A DNA stretch of 40,225 nucleotides from Prochlorococcus sp. AG-676-L21 (GTDB taxonomy: Bacteria; Cyanobacteriota; Cyanobacteriia; PCC-6307; Cyanobiaceae), in assembly GCA_003210915.1 (NCBI GenBank), contig QCUA01000012.1, forward strand, positions 1-40,225. Direction: 5' to 3'. Positions 30,751 through 39,867 of this stretch are shown here, in pieces (positions within the stretch are counted from its first letter, which is position 1; each line of letters starts with the position of its first letter). The notes under the pieces were generated by a model, which worked only from the letters and a program-made list of their open reading frames with translations, ran no database searches and was not told the origin of the DNA. A program made the translations under genes and the position numbers.

Positions 30751-32136
30751 ATGACCAAGAACTTTAGATTTGAAAAAGATAGTATGGGACAGATTAAAGT
30801 TCCTTCAGAGGCTTTGTGGGGAGCCCAAACGCAGAGATCAATTATAAATTTTTCTATTGGTGAGGAGTTAATCCCAATTGAATTAATTTATTCACTTACG
30901 GTTATAAAAAGAGCAGCTGCAATTTCTAATTTCAAATTGGGTTTAATAAATAATGTAAAAAAAGATCTCATTATTGAAGCCTGTACAGAAATACTTGATG
31001 GTAAACACGATTCTCAATTCCCTTTAAAAATATGGCAAACAGGTAGTGGTACACAAACAAATATGAATATCAATGAAGTCATATCTAATATTGCTGCGTT
31101 AAAAACAAATTCAGAACTTGGAAGTCATCATCCTATTCATCCAAATGATGATGTTAATAAATCGCAGTCTACAAATGATACTTTTCCTGCGGCTATTCAG
31201 ATATCTGTTGTTACTCAAATAATTAAAAAATTAGTTCCATCAATAAAGGAACTTACTAAGGTTCTTGATAGTAAGAGTAATAAATGGAAAGATCTTATAA
31301 AAATAGGTAGAACTCATTTTCAAGATGCAGTGCCAATTTCTCTTGGTCAAGAAGTTTCTGCATGGTCAAAACAACTAAAGGACGCTGAAGATGCTCTGAT
31401 AATTAGTCTTGATAAATTATGTTTCTTACCACTAGGTGGCACGGCAGTTGGTACAGGTATTAATTGTCCAAAAGATTTTTCAAAAGAATCTATAAAATCA
31501 ATTTCAGAATATACTGGTTTATTTTTTTATAAATCAAAGAATCATTTCTCTTTAATGGCATCTCATGATCGATTAGCCCAAGTAATGGGTCAAATAAAAA
31601 TCCTAGCAAGTGCATTATTTAAGATTTCTAATGATATTAAAATATTGTCCTCAGGACCTAGATCTGGCATTTATGAATTAATAATTCCCCAAAATGAACC
31701 GGGGAGCTCAATCATGCCTGGGAAAGTTAATCCAACCCAATGTGAAGCATTATCAATGGTATGCACTCAAGTAATGGGTTTTGAATACGCAGTATCAATA
31801 GCTAATGCCAGCGGTACTTTACAAATGAATGAATATAAGCCACTAATTGGATTTAATATTCTCACGAGTATAAAATTACTGAATCATGCGATAAGTAACT
31901 TCAGACTAAAATTAGTTGAAGGGATACAACCAAACCCAAAAACTATAAAAGCTAATCTTGAAAATTCACTAATGCTTGTAACCGCATTGGTTCCCAAAAT
32001 AGGTTATGAAAAAGCAGCAGAAATTGCGAATCTTGCTTTTAATGAATCAATCAACTTAAAAGAAGCAACAATAAAATTAGGTTACTTAACTGCTAATGAT
32101 TTTGAGGATGCTATAAATACTAATAAAATGATTTAA
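30751..32136 (+). CDS. fumC: Class II fumarase
   Basis: A 461-aa enzyme hydrating fumarate to malate. I choose the ATG at 30751; an in-frame TTG one codon earlier is less likely. Motifs: TGSGTQTNMNINEV (97-110), KSQSTNDTFP (137-146), GRTHFQDAVPISLGQE (186-201) and the catalytic Ser loop GSSIMPGKVNP (318-328). It is the heat-stable, iron-free class and homologous to the adjacent purB product. Fumarate from purB (and from arginine synthesis) is its natural substrate in an organism with an incomplete TCA cycle. It ends 11 bp before the stop of the convergent helicase gene. Confidence 0.97.
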   Translation: MTKNFRFEKDSMGQIKVPSEALWGAQTQRSIINFSIGEELIPIELIYSLTVIKRAAAISNFKLGLINNVKKDLIIEACTEILDGKHDSQFPLKIWQTGSGTQTNMNINEVISNIAALKTNSELGSHHPIHPNDDVNKSQSTNDTFPAAIQISVVTQIIKKLVPSIKELTKVLDSKSNKWKDLIKIGRTHFQDAVPISLGQEVSAWSKQLKDAEDALIISLDKLCFLPLGGTAVGTGINCPKDFSKESIKSISEYTGLFFYKSKNHFSLMASHDRLAQVMGQIKILASALFKISNDIKILSSGPRSGIYELIIPQNEPGSSIMPGKVNPTQCEALSMVCTQVMGFEYAVSIANASGTLQMNEYKPLIGFNILTSIKLLNHAISNFRLKLVEGIQPNPKTIKANLENSLMLVTALVPKIGYEKAAEIANLAFNESINLKEATIKLGYLTANDFEDAINTNKMI

Positions 32137-32147
32137 TTGAAATACTT

Positions 32148-34874
32148 TTAGGAATTATTATCAATTCTTTTCGTTGCTGGATTAATATTATCAGAGACTT
32201 TTAACAAATCATTCGATTCAGAAACAGGAAATCTATTTATAGCTTTTAAGGCTAACTTTGCTTTATTTTTTAGTTTATGACTTACTCCTACGCAATATTG
32301 AATTTGTGATAAAACATCCATAGACCTTCTTAAGATCCTTACAACATCCCCCTCATCTAGAGAAGTATTAAAAATTAGTTCTTTCCATTTTTTACCTCTC
32401 GCCCATTCTGAAATTATCCCAGTCAACTCTGTTTCTAAAAAAATTGGAGTGTTAATATTAAACTTATTTTGTTTCGAGGCTACTAATTTTCTTAGGCTCT
32501 CTAACTCATTAAAAACATCTATAACTTTTATGGAAGGCTTAAAATTACACCAAAGATTGGGTCTTCTTACATCCACACAAATTGCTTGAATGATTGCGGC
32601 TAAATCAGGAGGGGCCAAATCATCCAAGTATCCACTAAGTAAAACAAGTCCAACCCATAATTCATTTTCACTTCTTATTGCACCAACTGATTGCCCTACT
32701 TCGGTAAGCTCTAAATCATTTAAACAGCCAAAATGATTCAAAATTTTTATTAAATCAATAAATTTTATCCAGTTATGATTTTCTTTTTCTTCCATAAGAT
32801 TATTTTTCATAACTATTTCTTGCTCAATCTCGATAATCCTTTTTCTATATCTTTTTAATTTTTTAGAGTCACCAAATTTATGCGCAGGCTGATTAGTAAT
32901 TTTTTCTTCCAAATTAGTAATTAGTTTCTTTTGTGCCAAAACTTCAGTTGATAGGTCATATTGAGGAGTTCTTAAATCATATTTTTCAGAAATATCAAAA
33001 ATTCTATCTACAAAAGTTTGTGATTCATTATCACCTCTTACAACTTCTCCTGAGAAATTCATCTTGGGTTCTTCAAGCCTCAAAATGTCAATTTCTTCTA
33101 AATCAGGAAAAATATTGACTATGTAAGAAGGTTTTATAAGGATAAATAAATTATCAATTGTTAAACAAAGCAAACTTTTAATTTTTTTTGATTCATATAT
33201 TTTTTTACAAATTAATGCTGGAACAACTTTTCTATTTATTTGAGGAGCTTTTATGGAAATTAAACTTCCATCTTTAATAAAGGTAATTGCACTAGTAATT
33301 TCTTCTGATAATTTTTCAGCTGCTTGTTTTTCTAATATCCTCAACAATCTTCTTTCTTCTTTTAAACGACTTTTCAACTTTTCGTATGAATCGAAATCTT
33401 GCCATGAAATATTGGAAGTTATTTTTTTTAGTTTTTTTAAATCTCTTTCTAAATTATCAAGAATAGCCGTCTCTTCTGAAGATTCCCCTAAATATAAAAA
33501 GCTCCCAAAACTTCTTTTTATTAACTCTCGAGATTTATCTAAACTATAATTTTGCAAAAGATTAAGAACCATTCCATAGCTTGGTGTGAACTGACTGACT
33601 AGTGGATTTGGTTCACTAATAGCCAAGCTACTAGCTTCTTTTGCTCCCTCAAATCTAGTTTGTAAGGTTACAACATATCCCTGCAAATCCTTTCCTCTTC
33701 TTCCAGCTCTTCCTGACATCTGCAAGAATTCACTACTAAATAATAATCTATGTCCTTCATCAGTCCTTTTTGATAGTGTTGAAATTACTGTTGTTCTTGC
33801 AGGCATATTAATACCCGCAGCTAAAGTTTCAGTTGCAAAAACAACTTTTATCAATCCTTGCTGAAATAGTTCCTCTACTAACTCTTTCCATGCTGGAAGC
33901 AAACCAGCATGGTGTGAAGCTATACCTCGTTTAAGAGCTTCACAATGAAATTTATCTTTTATACCCTCTTCATTATTTTTTAGATAAACATCTAATCTTT
34001 GAGATATCAAATTTGCTTCTGAATAACTTACTAAAGATAAATCTTTTATATACTCAACGGCCTTGTCACAACCTCTTCTACTAAAAATAAAATAGATAGC
34101 TGGTAACATATTTCTCTCTGCAAGTTTAGAGACTACAAAGGCAATCGGAGGAGCCTTTGGTTGCATTATTCTTCCTACTTTACCTTTCTTTTTTTGCCCT
34201 TTTGGTGCTCTCCAAATCTTACAATTTGGATGAATCCCATTACCCTTATTATTCAAAAGAGGATGAAGTCCCTTGGCACTACAGAAAATAAAATCTAATG
34301 GAACTGGTCTTTTATTACTGTTCACAAGTACTGTAGGACCATGAACTTTTTCTATCCAATTTTGAAGTTGGTCTGCATTAGAGATAGTTGCTGATAAAGC
34401 TATTATCTGTGCTCTACTTGGACAATGAATTATTGTTTCTTCCCAAACTGTCCCCCTTTGAGGATCGTTCATATAATGACATTCATCAAGAATTACAGAT
34501 TCCAGATTTACCAATGGGTCATCAAATTCTTCAAATTCTCCATAGAGCATATTCCTAAAAATCTCAGTAGTCATTACTAAGATTGGAGCATCTCTATTGA
34601 TACTAATATCTCCAGTTAAGAGACCTACTTTCTTCTCTCCAAATTGATTAATAAAATCTCTAAACTTTTGATTTGATAAAGCTTTTAAAGGGGTTGTATA
34701 AAAAACTCTACTTTCATGGGATAAGGCTCTATAAATAGCAAATTCACCGATTAATGTTTTACCTGAGCCAGTTGGAGCAGTTAAAACAACAGAATTTCCA
34801 CTATTAATAGCTTTTATTGCCTCTATTTGAAAGGGATCTAGTGGGAATGGGAAATATTCCTCTAAATTAAGCAA
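32148..34874 (-). CDS. Ski2-family DExH RNA helicase with DSHCT domain
   Basis: A 908-aa superfamily 2 helicase. Motif I is APTGSGKT (33-40), motif II DECH (130-133), motif III SAT (161-163), and motif VI QMSGRAGRRG is near residue 395. An rRNA-processing-arch-like middle and a DSHCT C-terminal domain (about 730-890) place it with Ski2/Mtr4; the closest plant relative by organisation is plastid ISE2. A role in RNA turnover or ribosome maturation is likely. The start is TTG at 34872-34874; the frame is closed upstream by TAA at 34908-34910 with no ATG or GTG in between, so TTG is the most plausible start. It diverges from bioF across 139 bp. Confidence 0.92.
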   Translation of the reverse strand: MLNLEEYFPFPLDPFQIEAIKAINSGNSVVLTAPTGSGKTLIGEFAIYRALSHESRVFYTTPLKALSNQKFRDFINQFGEKKVGLLTGDISINRDAPILVMTTEIFRNMLYGEFEEFDDPLVNLESVILDECHYMNDPQRGTVWEETIIHCPSRAQIIALSATISNADQLQNWIEKVHGPTVLVNSNKRPVPLDFIFCSAKGLHPLLNNKGNGIHPNCKIWRAPKGQKKKGKVGRIMQPKAPPIAFVVSKLAERNMLPAIYFIFSRRGCDKAVEYIKDLSLVSYSEANLISQRLDVYLKNNEEGIKDKFHCEALKRGIASHHAGLLPAWKELVEELFQQGLIKVVFATETLAAGINMPARTTVISTLSKRTDEGHRLLFSSEFLQMSGRAGRRGKDLQGYVVTLQTRFEGAKEASSLAISEPNPLVSQFTPSYGMVLNLLQNYSLDKSRELIKRSFGSFLYLGESSEETAILDNLERDLKKLKKITSNISWQDFDSYEKLKSRLKEERRLLRILEKQAAEKLSEEITSAITFIKDGSLISIKAPQINRKVVPALICKKIYESKKIKSLLCLTIDNLFILIKPSYIVNIFPDLEEIDILRLEEPKMNFSGEVVRGDNESQTFVDRIFDISEKYDLRTPQYDLSTEVLAQKKLITNLEEKITNQPAHKFGDSKKLKRYRKRIIEIEQEIVMKNNLMEEKENHNWIKFIDLIKILNHFGCLNDLELTEVGQSVGAIRSENELWVGLVLLSGYLDDLAPPDLAAIIQAICVDVRRPNLWCNFKPSIKVIDVFNELESLRKLVASKQNKFNINTPIFLETELTGIISEWARGKKWKELIFNTSLDEGDVVRILRRSMDVLSQIQYCVGVSHKLKNKAKLALKAINRFPVSESNDLLKVSDNINPATKRIDNNS

Positions 34875-34917
34875 TAATTGTGATTGAAGAGGGGAGGAGT
34901 TAACTTCTTAAGATATG

Positions 34918-34929
34918 ATCTATATAGAT
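34918..34929. promoter_or_regulatory. 12-bp palindrome upstream of the biotin operon
   Basis: ATCTATATAGAT is a perfect palindrome 85-96 bp upstream of bioF and 44-55 bp upstream of the helicase start. A related half, ATCTAGAT, occurs about 40 bp nearer to bioF. Neither matches the BirA operator or the BioR box (TTATMKATAA). In AT-rich DNA such palindromes arise by chance, so this is a weak operator candidate. Confidence 0.25.
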
Positions 34930-35013
34930 ATTAATAAACAATAGCCACATTGCACACTTTAATAGTAAATCTAGATCATTTTATAAAAAATATTTAGTTG
35001 AAATTACTTACAA

Positions 35014-36159
35014 ATGAATAGAGTAAAAATCCCAAAAAATAGACTTCGTAAATTAAAAACATTCACATTAGGTCAAAAGCCATATGAACTTCAAGGTGTG
35101 AATCCAAAGAAAGTTAAAAATAACTTTATTGACTTATGTAGTAATGATTATTTTGGATTAAGTAGAGATAATGATGTAATAAAAGCCTCTTATGAAATAA
35201 GCTTATCTGAAGGTCTTGGTTCAGGCAGTTCGAGATTCATAACGGGCTCAAGACCAATACATAAATTATTAGAGACACAACTTGCAGAATGGCTTAATCA
35301 GGAAAAAGTGCTTTTATTTCCTAGCGGTTTCCAAGCTAATATTGCTGCCGTGCAAGGTTTAGCTAACAGAAATAGTATTGTAATTGCAGATAAATTTATT
35401 CATAATTCTTTATTAGTTGGAGTAAAAGCTGCCGGATCAAAACTAGTAAGATTCAAACATAATGATTTAAAAGACTTAGAAAATAAAATTCTTAAATTCA
35501 ATTCATCGCAAAAGTCCATTCTTATAATTGTTGAATCCCTTTACAGTATGGAAGGTTCAATTGCTCCTCTCAAAGAAATTGCTGGAATTTGTAAAAGGTA
35601 TAAGGTTGAATTATTAGTCGACGAAGCTCATGCTATTGGGATTTTAGGGACTGAAGGGAAAGGTTTAAGTTTTGATTTATCTGATGAAATAACTATGCTT
35701 ACAGGAACCTTTGGCAAATCGTTTGGTAGCGGCGGGGCTTTCATAGCTTGTAACTCAAAAATTGGTGAACACCTTATTCAAACGAGTGGGGCTTTTAGAT
35801 ATACAACTGCTCTTTCCCCAGCTTTATCTGCAGGTGCATTTAAATCGCTCCAAAAAATCAAAGCCAATCACGAATGGGGTATTAATTTATTGATCTCTTC
35901 TAAAAAATGGAAAAAAGAAATTCTTCGAAATTTAAGTTACCCAGTTAAGGGAGAATCTCAAATCTTATCTATAATTGTCGGACAAGAAGAAAAGGCAATT
36001 CTTCTACAAAAACATCTTGAAAAAAACGGTTTTTTAGCTATTGCTATTAGACCACCTACTGTTCCTGTGAACGAATCAAGAATAAGGCTAACAATTAGAA
36101 GAGATTTAAATCTAGACATACTTAATAATTTTATTTCTGTTTTAAAAACCTTCAAATGA
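35014..36159 (+). CDS. bioF: 8-amino-7-oxononanoate synthase
   Basis: A 381-aa PLP enzyme that condenses pimeloyl-ACP (or CoA) with L-alanine, the first step of biotin ring assembly. Seen: NDYFGLS (44-50), the substrate loop SGSSRFITGSRPIHK, LLVDEAHAIGILG (Asp203, His206) and the PLP lysine Lys235 in GTFGKSFGSGGA. It opens the five-gene run bioF-bioK-bioC-bioD-bioA; its TGA overlaps the ATG of bioK by 4 bp. It could be confused with other alpha-oxoamine synthases, but the operon makes BioF clear. Confidence 0.97.
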   Translation: MNRVKIPKNRLRKLKTFTLGQKPYELQGVNPKKVKNNFIDLCSNDYFGLSRDNDVIKASYEISLSEGLGSGSSRFITGSRPIHKLLETQLAEWLNQEKVLLFPSGFQANIAAVQGLANRNSIVIADKFIHNSLLVGVKAAGSKLVRFKHNDLKDLENKILKFNSSQKSILIIVESLYSMEGSIAPLKEIAGICKRYKVELLVDEAHAIGILGTEGKGLSFDLSDEITMLTGTFGKSFGSGGAFIACNSKIGEHLIQTSGAFRYTTALSPALSAGAFKSLQKIKANHEWGINLLISSKKWKKEILRNLSYPVKGESQILSIIVGQEEKAILLQKHLEKNGFLAIAIRPPTVPVNESRIRLTIRRDLNLDILNNFISVLKTFK

Positions 36160-36872
36160 AACAAGTTATTACTCAGCATGGTTGGGGGTTAGATCAAAGT
36201 TTCTGGGATAATTATAAAATTGAATTTCAAAGGAATGGATGGCATTGGCAAGATAATGAAAGAGGATATTTTTCAAAAAATATCAATCAAGCAAAATGGA
36301 TACAAAACAATTTGAACGATCAAATCAAGATGATTTTATGTCACTCTTTAGGTTTCCATTTAATTCAAGAAAATCTTTTAGATGAAGCATCCCATGTTGT
36401 CTTTATAAATTCATTTAATAACTTTCTTCCTTCAAGCAAAAAAAGAAATTTAATTTACAGGTCTCTTAAGAGAATGGAAAAAAAAATAATGTTATTTGAA
36501 GCAGAGGTTATGTTAAAAGAATTTATACGTAGATCTTTTTTGCCCAATAATATGAGCATTAATTTCCAAACTATGTTTTATAAAAACTTAGATAATTTAA
36601 ATAATAATCTTCTATTAAGTGACCTTAAAAAACTTTATACAGATAAAAATTCTTTCAAGTCTTTTGAGAAAAATTGCAATGTCATCATTATAAATTCTAA
36701 AAACGATTTAATTCTTGACCAAGATTCAAGTGATGACTTTATTGAATTATTAAAAAAAACATTAACTAAAAAGCCAACTTTAATTGAATTAGATAATCAA
36801 GGGCATTGTCTAACTAATTTAAATTTTTACCAAATCATCAAAAGAACTCTGGATAATAAATATGAAAAATAA
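36156..36872 (+). CDS. bioK: Pimeloyl-ACP methyl ester esterase BioK
   Basis: A 238-aa alpha/beta hydrolase. The N-terminal HGWGLDQSFWDNY resembles the oxyanion region of BioH; the nucleophile is Ser64 in LCHSLGFHL, with Asp184 (NSKNDLIL) and His217 (NQGHCLTN) completing the triad. BioK was described as the picocyanobacterial replacement of BioH/BioG: it removes the methyl group that BioC adds, ending pimelate-chain synthesis. Sequence similarity to BioH is low, so annotation pipelines often leave it hypothetical. Position between bioF (4-bp overlap) and bioC (11-bp overlap) supports the call. Confidence 0.88.
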   Translation: MKQVITQHGWGLDQSFWDNYKIEFQRNGWHWQDNERGYFSKNINQAKWIQNNLNDQIKMILCHSLGFHLIQENLLDEASHVVFINSFNNFLPSSKKRNLIYRSLKRMEKKIMLFEAEVMLKEFIRRSFLPNNMSINFQTMFYKNLDNLNNNLLLSDLKKLYTDKNSFKSFEKNCNVIIINSKNDLILDQDSSDDFIELLKKTLTKKPTLIELDNQGHCLTNLNFYQIIKRTLDNKYEK

Positions 36873-37620
36873 AATCTGGAATGAAACAGTTAAAAATAAC
36901 TTTAATAATGCTTCAGCAAATTATTTAAGTTATTCAAATATTCAAAAGCATTTTGCTGATAAGATTGTTTATTTCTTAAAAGATCTAAATATTCAAAAAG
37001 GTGAATGGATAGATCTTGGTTCAGGAACTGGCTTATTAGCTGATGAAATAGAAAAAGAATTTTCTACAAAAAATATTAGCCGAATTGATTTCAGCAAAAA
37101 AATGCTTCTTCAAAATAAGGACTCTAGTAAAAAGATTTTATGGGATTTAAATAATGGTTTACCTCCATCAATTAGAAACTGTCCTCTAATGACATCTAAC
37201 TTTTGTATACACTGGTTAGACAATCCCGAAAAAATAATAAGAGATTGGTTTAACAAATTAAGATCTGGTGGTTATTTAATAATTTCATATCCCACAATAA
37301 ATTCATTCCCGGAATGGAAGCAAACTTGCTTAAAAACTAATATTGAATATAGTGGCCTAACTTTCCCTGTTTCAAGAAATATAGTCAAAAGTTTCAACTC
37401 TGACGAAATATTCTTCTCAAATAAATACTTATATATAGAAAACTTTCCGGATGTTTATAAACTTTTCAGAAGCATAGTAAACGTGGGAGCTCAATCAACC
37501 AAGTGTAAACGTAATAAAGTATGTGAATTAAAAGCAATACAAAAGTTTTGGCCTAAGACGGCAACTAATTCAGTTAACCTTACATGGGAAATTAATATTG
37601 AAATATTAAAAAAATCATGA
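36862..37620 (+). CDS. bioC: Malonyl-ACP O-methyltransferase BioC
   Basis: A 252-aa class I SAM methyltransferase. Motif I is WIDLGSGTGLLADE (49-62), with an acidic/aromatic IDFSKKML at the next strand and a post-I SNFCIHWLDNPEKI that matches the BioC WxD feature. It methylates the malonyl group so that fatty-acid enzymes can extend it to pimeloyl-ACP methyl ester, which BioK then cleaves. The start lies 11 bp inside bioK and its TGA overlaps the bioD ATG. Confidence 0.9.
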   Translation: MKNKIWNETVKNNFNNASANYLSYSNIQKHFADKIVYFLKDLNIQKGEWIDLGSGTGLLADEIEKEFSTKNISRIDFSKKMLLQNKDSSKKILWDLNNGLPPSIRNCPLMTSNFCIHWLDNPEKIIRDWFNKLRSGGYLIISYPTINSFPEWKQTCLKTNIEYSGLTFPVSRNIVKSFNSDEIFFSNKYLYIENFPDVYKLFRSIVNVGAQSTKCKRNKVCELKAIQKFWPKTATNSVNLTWEINIEILKKS

Positions 37621-38285
37621 GCGCTATAAAGAATAAATCCCAATTTATTATTTGTGGAACAGATACTGATATCGGAAAGACATTAATTAGTTCTTTTTTT
37701 GTAAGAGGATTAAATTCTTTTTACTGGAAGCCTATTCAAAGTGGCATTGAGTCAGAGACTGATAGTCAAGCTGTTGCACGACTTGCAAAAGTAAACAAAG
37801 CGAAAATAATCAGTGAAGCTTATATCTTTAGAGAACCTGTTTCTCCTCATTGGGCGTCAGAAATAGATCAAAAAGTTATAAACTTTCAGCTATTAAATTT
37901 ACCAAATATCGATGGGTCATTAATTGTAGAAACAGCGGGGGGCTTAATGGTCCCAATTACAAGAAATTATTTGCAAATAGATCAAATCAAGAAATGGGAT
38001 ATCCCTGTAATACTTGTATGCAAGAGCGGCCTTGGGACTCTTAATCACACTCTTCTTAGTATTGAGGCATTAAGAAAAAGAAATATTAAAATTCTAGGTC
38101 TAGTTATAAACGGAAAAAAACACTTAGATAATCCAAAAACATTAACTGAATTTAGTAGTCTTCCTATTATTGCTGAATTTCCATATATCCAGAAAATTGA
38201 CTCTAATAATTTAGATATACTTTGGGAAGAGCTCAATATTAAAAATAAATTGATCACCTTATTAAATCAAAAAAATAATAAATGA
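37617..38285 (+). CDS. bioD: Dethiobiotin synthetase
   Basis: A 222-aa ATP-dependent carboxylase that closes the ureido ring of dethiobiotin. Its P-loop GTDTDIGKT is at 14-22, the substrate Lys is in FYWKPIQSG (36-44), and ETAGGLMVPI (105-114) matches the EGAGG loop with Thr in place of Gly. LVCKSGLGTLNHT follows. The ATG overlaps the bioC TGA, and its own TGA overlaps the bioA ATG. Length is normal. Confidence 0.95.
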   Translation: MSAIKNKSQFIICGTDTDIGKTLISSFFVRGLNSFYWKPIQSGIESETDSQAVARLAKVNKAKIISEAYIFREPVSPHWASEIDQKVINFQLLNLPNIDGSLIVETAGGLMVPITRNYLQIDQIKKWDIPVILVCKSGLGTLNHTLLSIEALRKRNIKILGLVINGKKHLDNPKTLTEFSSLPIIAEFPYIQKIDSNNLDILWEELNIKNKLITLLNQKNNK

Positions 38286-39583
38286 AATCTCCAGTTTTAA
38301 AAAATCCTAATCAAAATTGGCATCCTAATATATGGCCGCCTTTTACGCAGATTATAAATAGCAAGCCTCAATTAGAAGTTACTCATGGAAAAAATGCTTT
38401 AATTTATACTAAAAATCCAAAACAAGAACTCATTGATGGAATAAGTAGTTGGTGGGTTACTCTACATGGTCATAGTAACGATTACATAGCAAATGCCATT
38501 TATCATCAAGCCAAGACTCTAGAGCAAGTTATATTCGCCGACTTCTTACATCCACAGGCTCAAATATTATCAGAGAGACTAAGTGGCTTAACAAAATTAG
38601 AAAGACTTTTTTTTTCTGATAATGGATCTACCGCTGTAGAAGTAGCTTTAAAAATTGCCTATCAATCTTGGCAAAATCAAGGTGAAACAAGAAACCAAAT
38701 AATTGCTTTTGATGGTGCCTATCATGGTGATACATTTGGAGCAATGGCTTTAGGGGAACGAAATATTTTCAATGAGAATTTTGATAATCTAATGTTCCCT
38801 GTTAAAAGGGCCCCATGGCCTTCAACTTGGATAAATGATGAAGAGGTTGAAACAAAAGAGAATAAAGCGATTCAAATATTAACTAAACTACTTAAAAAGC
38901 CCACTGTAGCTGTCATTCTTGAACCATTAGTACAGGGTGCGGGAGGAATGAATATGGTTAGGCCTGAATTTATCAGACAAGTTTCAGAAGTAGTAAAAAA
39001 TAATAATTCTTTATTAATAGCTGATGAAGTATTAACTGGATTTGGGCGATGTGGAAGTCTCTTTGCATTTCAAAAGGCAAATATAATTCCTGATCTAATT
39101 TCTATTTCAAAGGGTTTAACGGGAGGATTCTTACCTATGGGAATCACATTAGCTAAAGAGACAATTTTCCAATCTTTTATTAGCGATGCTCCTAAAAAAA
39201 CTTTTTGGCATGGTCATAGCTTCACTGCAAACCCTTTAGGGTGTGCTGCAGCTAATGCGAGCCTTGACTTATTAGAAAAAGATCCCATAAAATATCTTTC
39301 TTTTGAGGAAAAGCACCTTTCCCATCTAAAGAAAATTAAAAAATTACCATTTGTAAAAAACATAAGAGTCACAGGAACTATCGCCGCATTTGATATTGAA
39401 ATAGGTAAAAATGAAGGTTATCTAAACAATGTTGGCAAAAGGATAAAAGCATTATCAATTAAACAAGGTTTATTTATTAGGCCACTTGGTAATGTTATCT
39501 ATCTATTACCCCCTCTTTGTATTACAGACAAGCAGTTAGAAAAAAGTTACAGAATTATTTTTGAAATTTTAAGCGATCTTTAA
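38282..39583 (+). CDS. bioA: Adenosylmethionine-8-amino-7-oxononanoate aminotransferase
   Basis: A 433-aa class III PLP aminotransferase using SAM as amino donor to make 7,8-diaminopelargonate. Seen: DGISSWWVTLHGHSND (52-67), GSTAVEVALK (115-124), FDGAYHGDTFG (143-153), ADEVLTGFGR with Asp248, and the PLP lysine Lys277 in SISKGLTGGFLPMG. The two Trp after SS are typical of BioA and separate it from ornithine aminotransferases. It is the last gene of the operon; bioB is elsewhere. It ends 9 bp before the stop of the convergent DUF3143 gene. Confidence 0.97.
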   Translation: MKSPVLKNPNQNWHPNIWPPFTQIINSKPQLEVTHGKNALIYTKNPKQELIDGISSWWVTLHGHSNDYIANAIYHQAKTLEQVIFADFLHPQAQILSERLSGLTKLERLFFSDNGSTAVEVALKIAYQSWQNQGETRNQIIAFDGAYHGDTFGAMALGERNIFNENFDNLMFPVKRAPWPSTWINDEEVETKENKAIQILTKLLKKPTVAVILEPLVQGAGGMNMVRPEFIRQVSEVVKNNNSLLIADEVLTGFGRCGSLFAFQKANIIPDLISISKGLTGGFLPMGITLAKETIFQSFISDAPKKTFWHGHSFTANPLGCAAANASLDLLEKDPIKYLSFEEKHLSHLKKIKKLPFVKNIRVTGTIAAFDIEIGKNEGYLNNVGKRIKALSIKQGLFIRPLGNVIYLLPPLCITDKQLEKSYRIIFEILSDL

Positions 39584-39592
39584 AAAACAAAA

Positions 39593-39850
39593 TTAAGGCC
39601 CCTGTAAAATAGCATTTTCTATATCTTCTCTATTAATACAATAAGAAAATAGTCTTTTAGTTAATTTACCTCCACTCTCCCAGACAACACTTAAATCTTC
39701 TTGTTCAAAAATAATAGTTGCATTCCAATTAGAAAGTAACAAATACCATTTAGACGGATTATCAATATCTTTAGTTGCACCTAAATCTTTTAACCATAAT
39801 TCTAATGATTGAAGTGAATGTTGATTAATTGGGGTGTCAGATGGGATCAC
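39593..39850 (-). CDS. DUF3143 family protein
   Basis: An 85-aa cyanobacterial protein. It shows the family pattern: PSDTPINQHSLQSLELWLKD at the N-terminus, LGATKD, then a strand-rich part WYLLLSNWNATIIFEQEDLSVVWE-type sequence and a C-terminal SYCINREDIENAILQGP. Function unknown. It starts 17 bp after the stop of the J-domain gene on the same strand, so it is probably cotranscribed. No membrane helix or signal peptide. Confidence 0.85.
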   Translation of the reverse strand: MIPSDTPINQHSLQSLELWLKDLGATKDIDNPSKWYLLLSNWNATIIFEQEDLSVVWESGGKLTKRLFSYCINREDIENAILQGP

Positions 39851-39867
39851 AGAATTTCTTTAAATTA

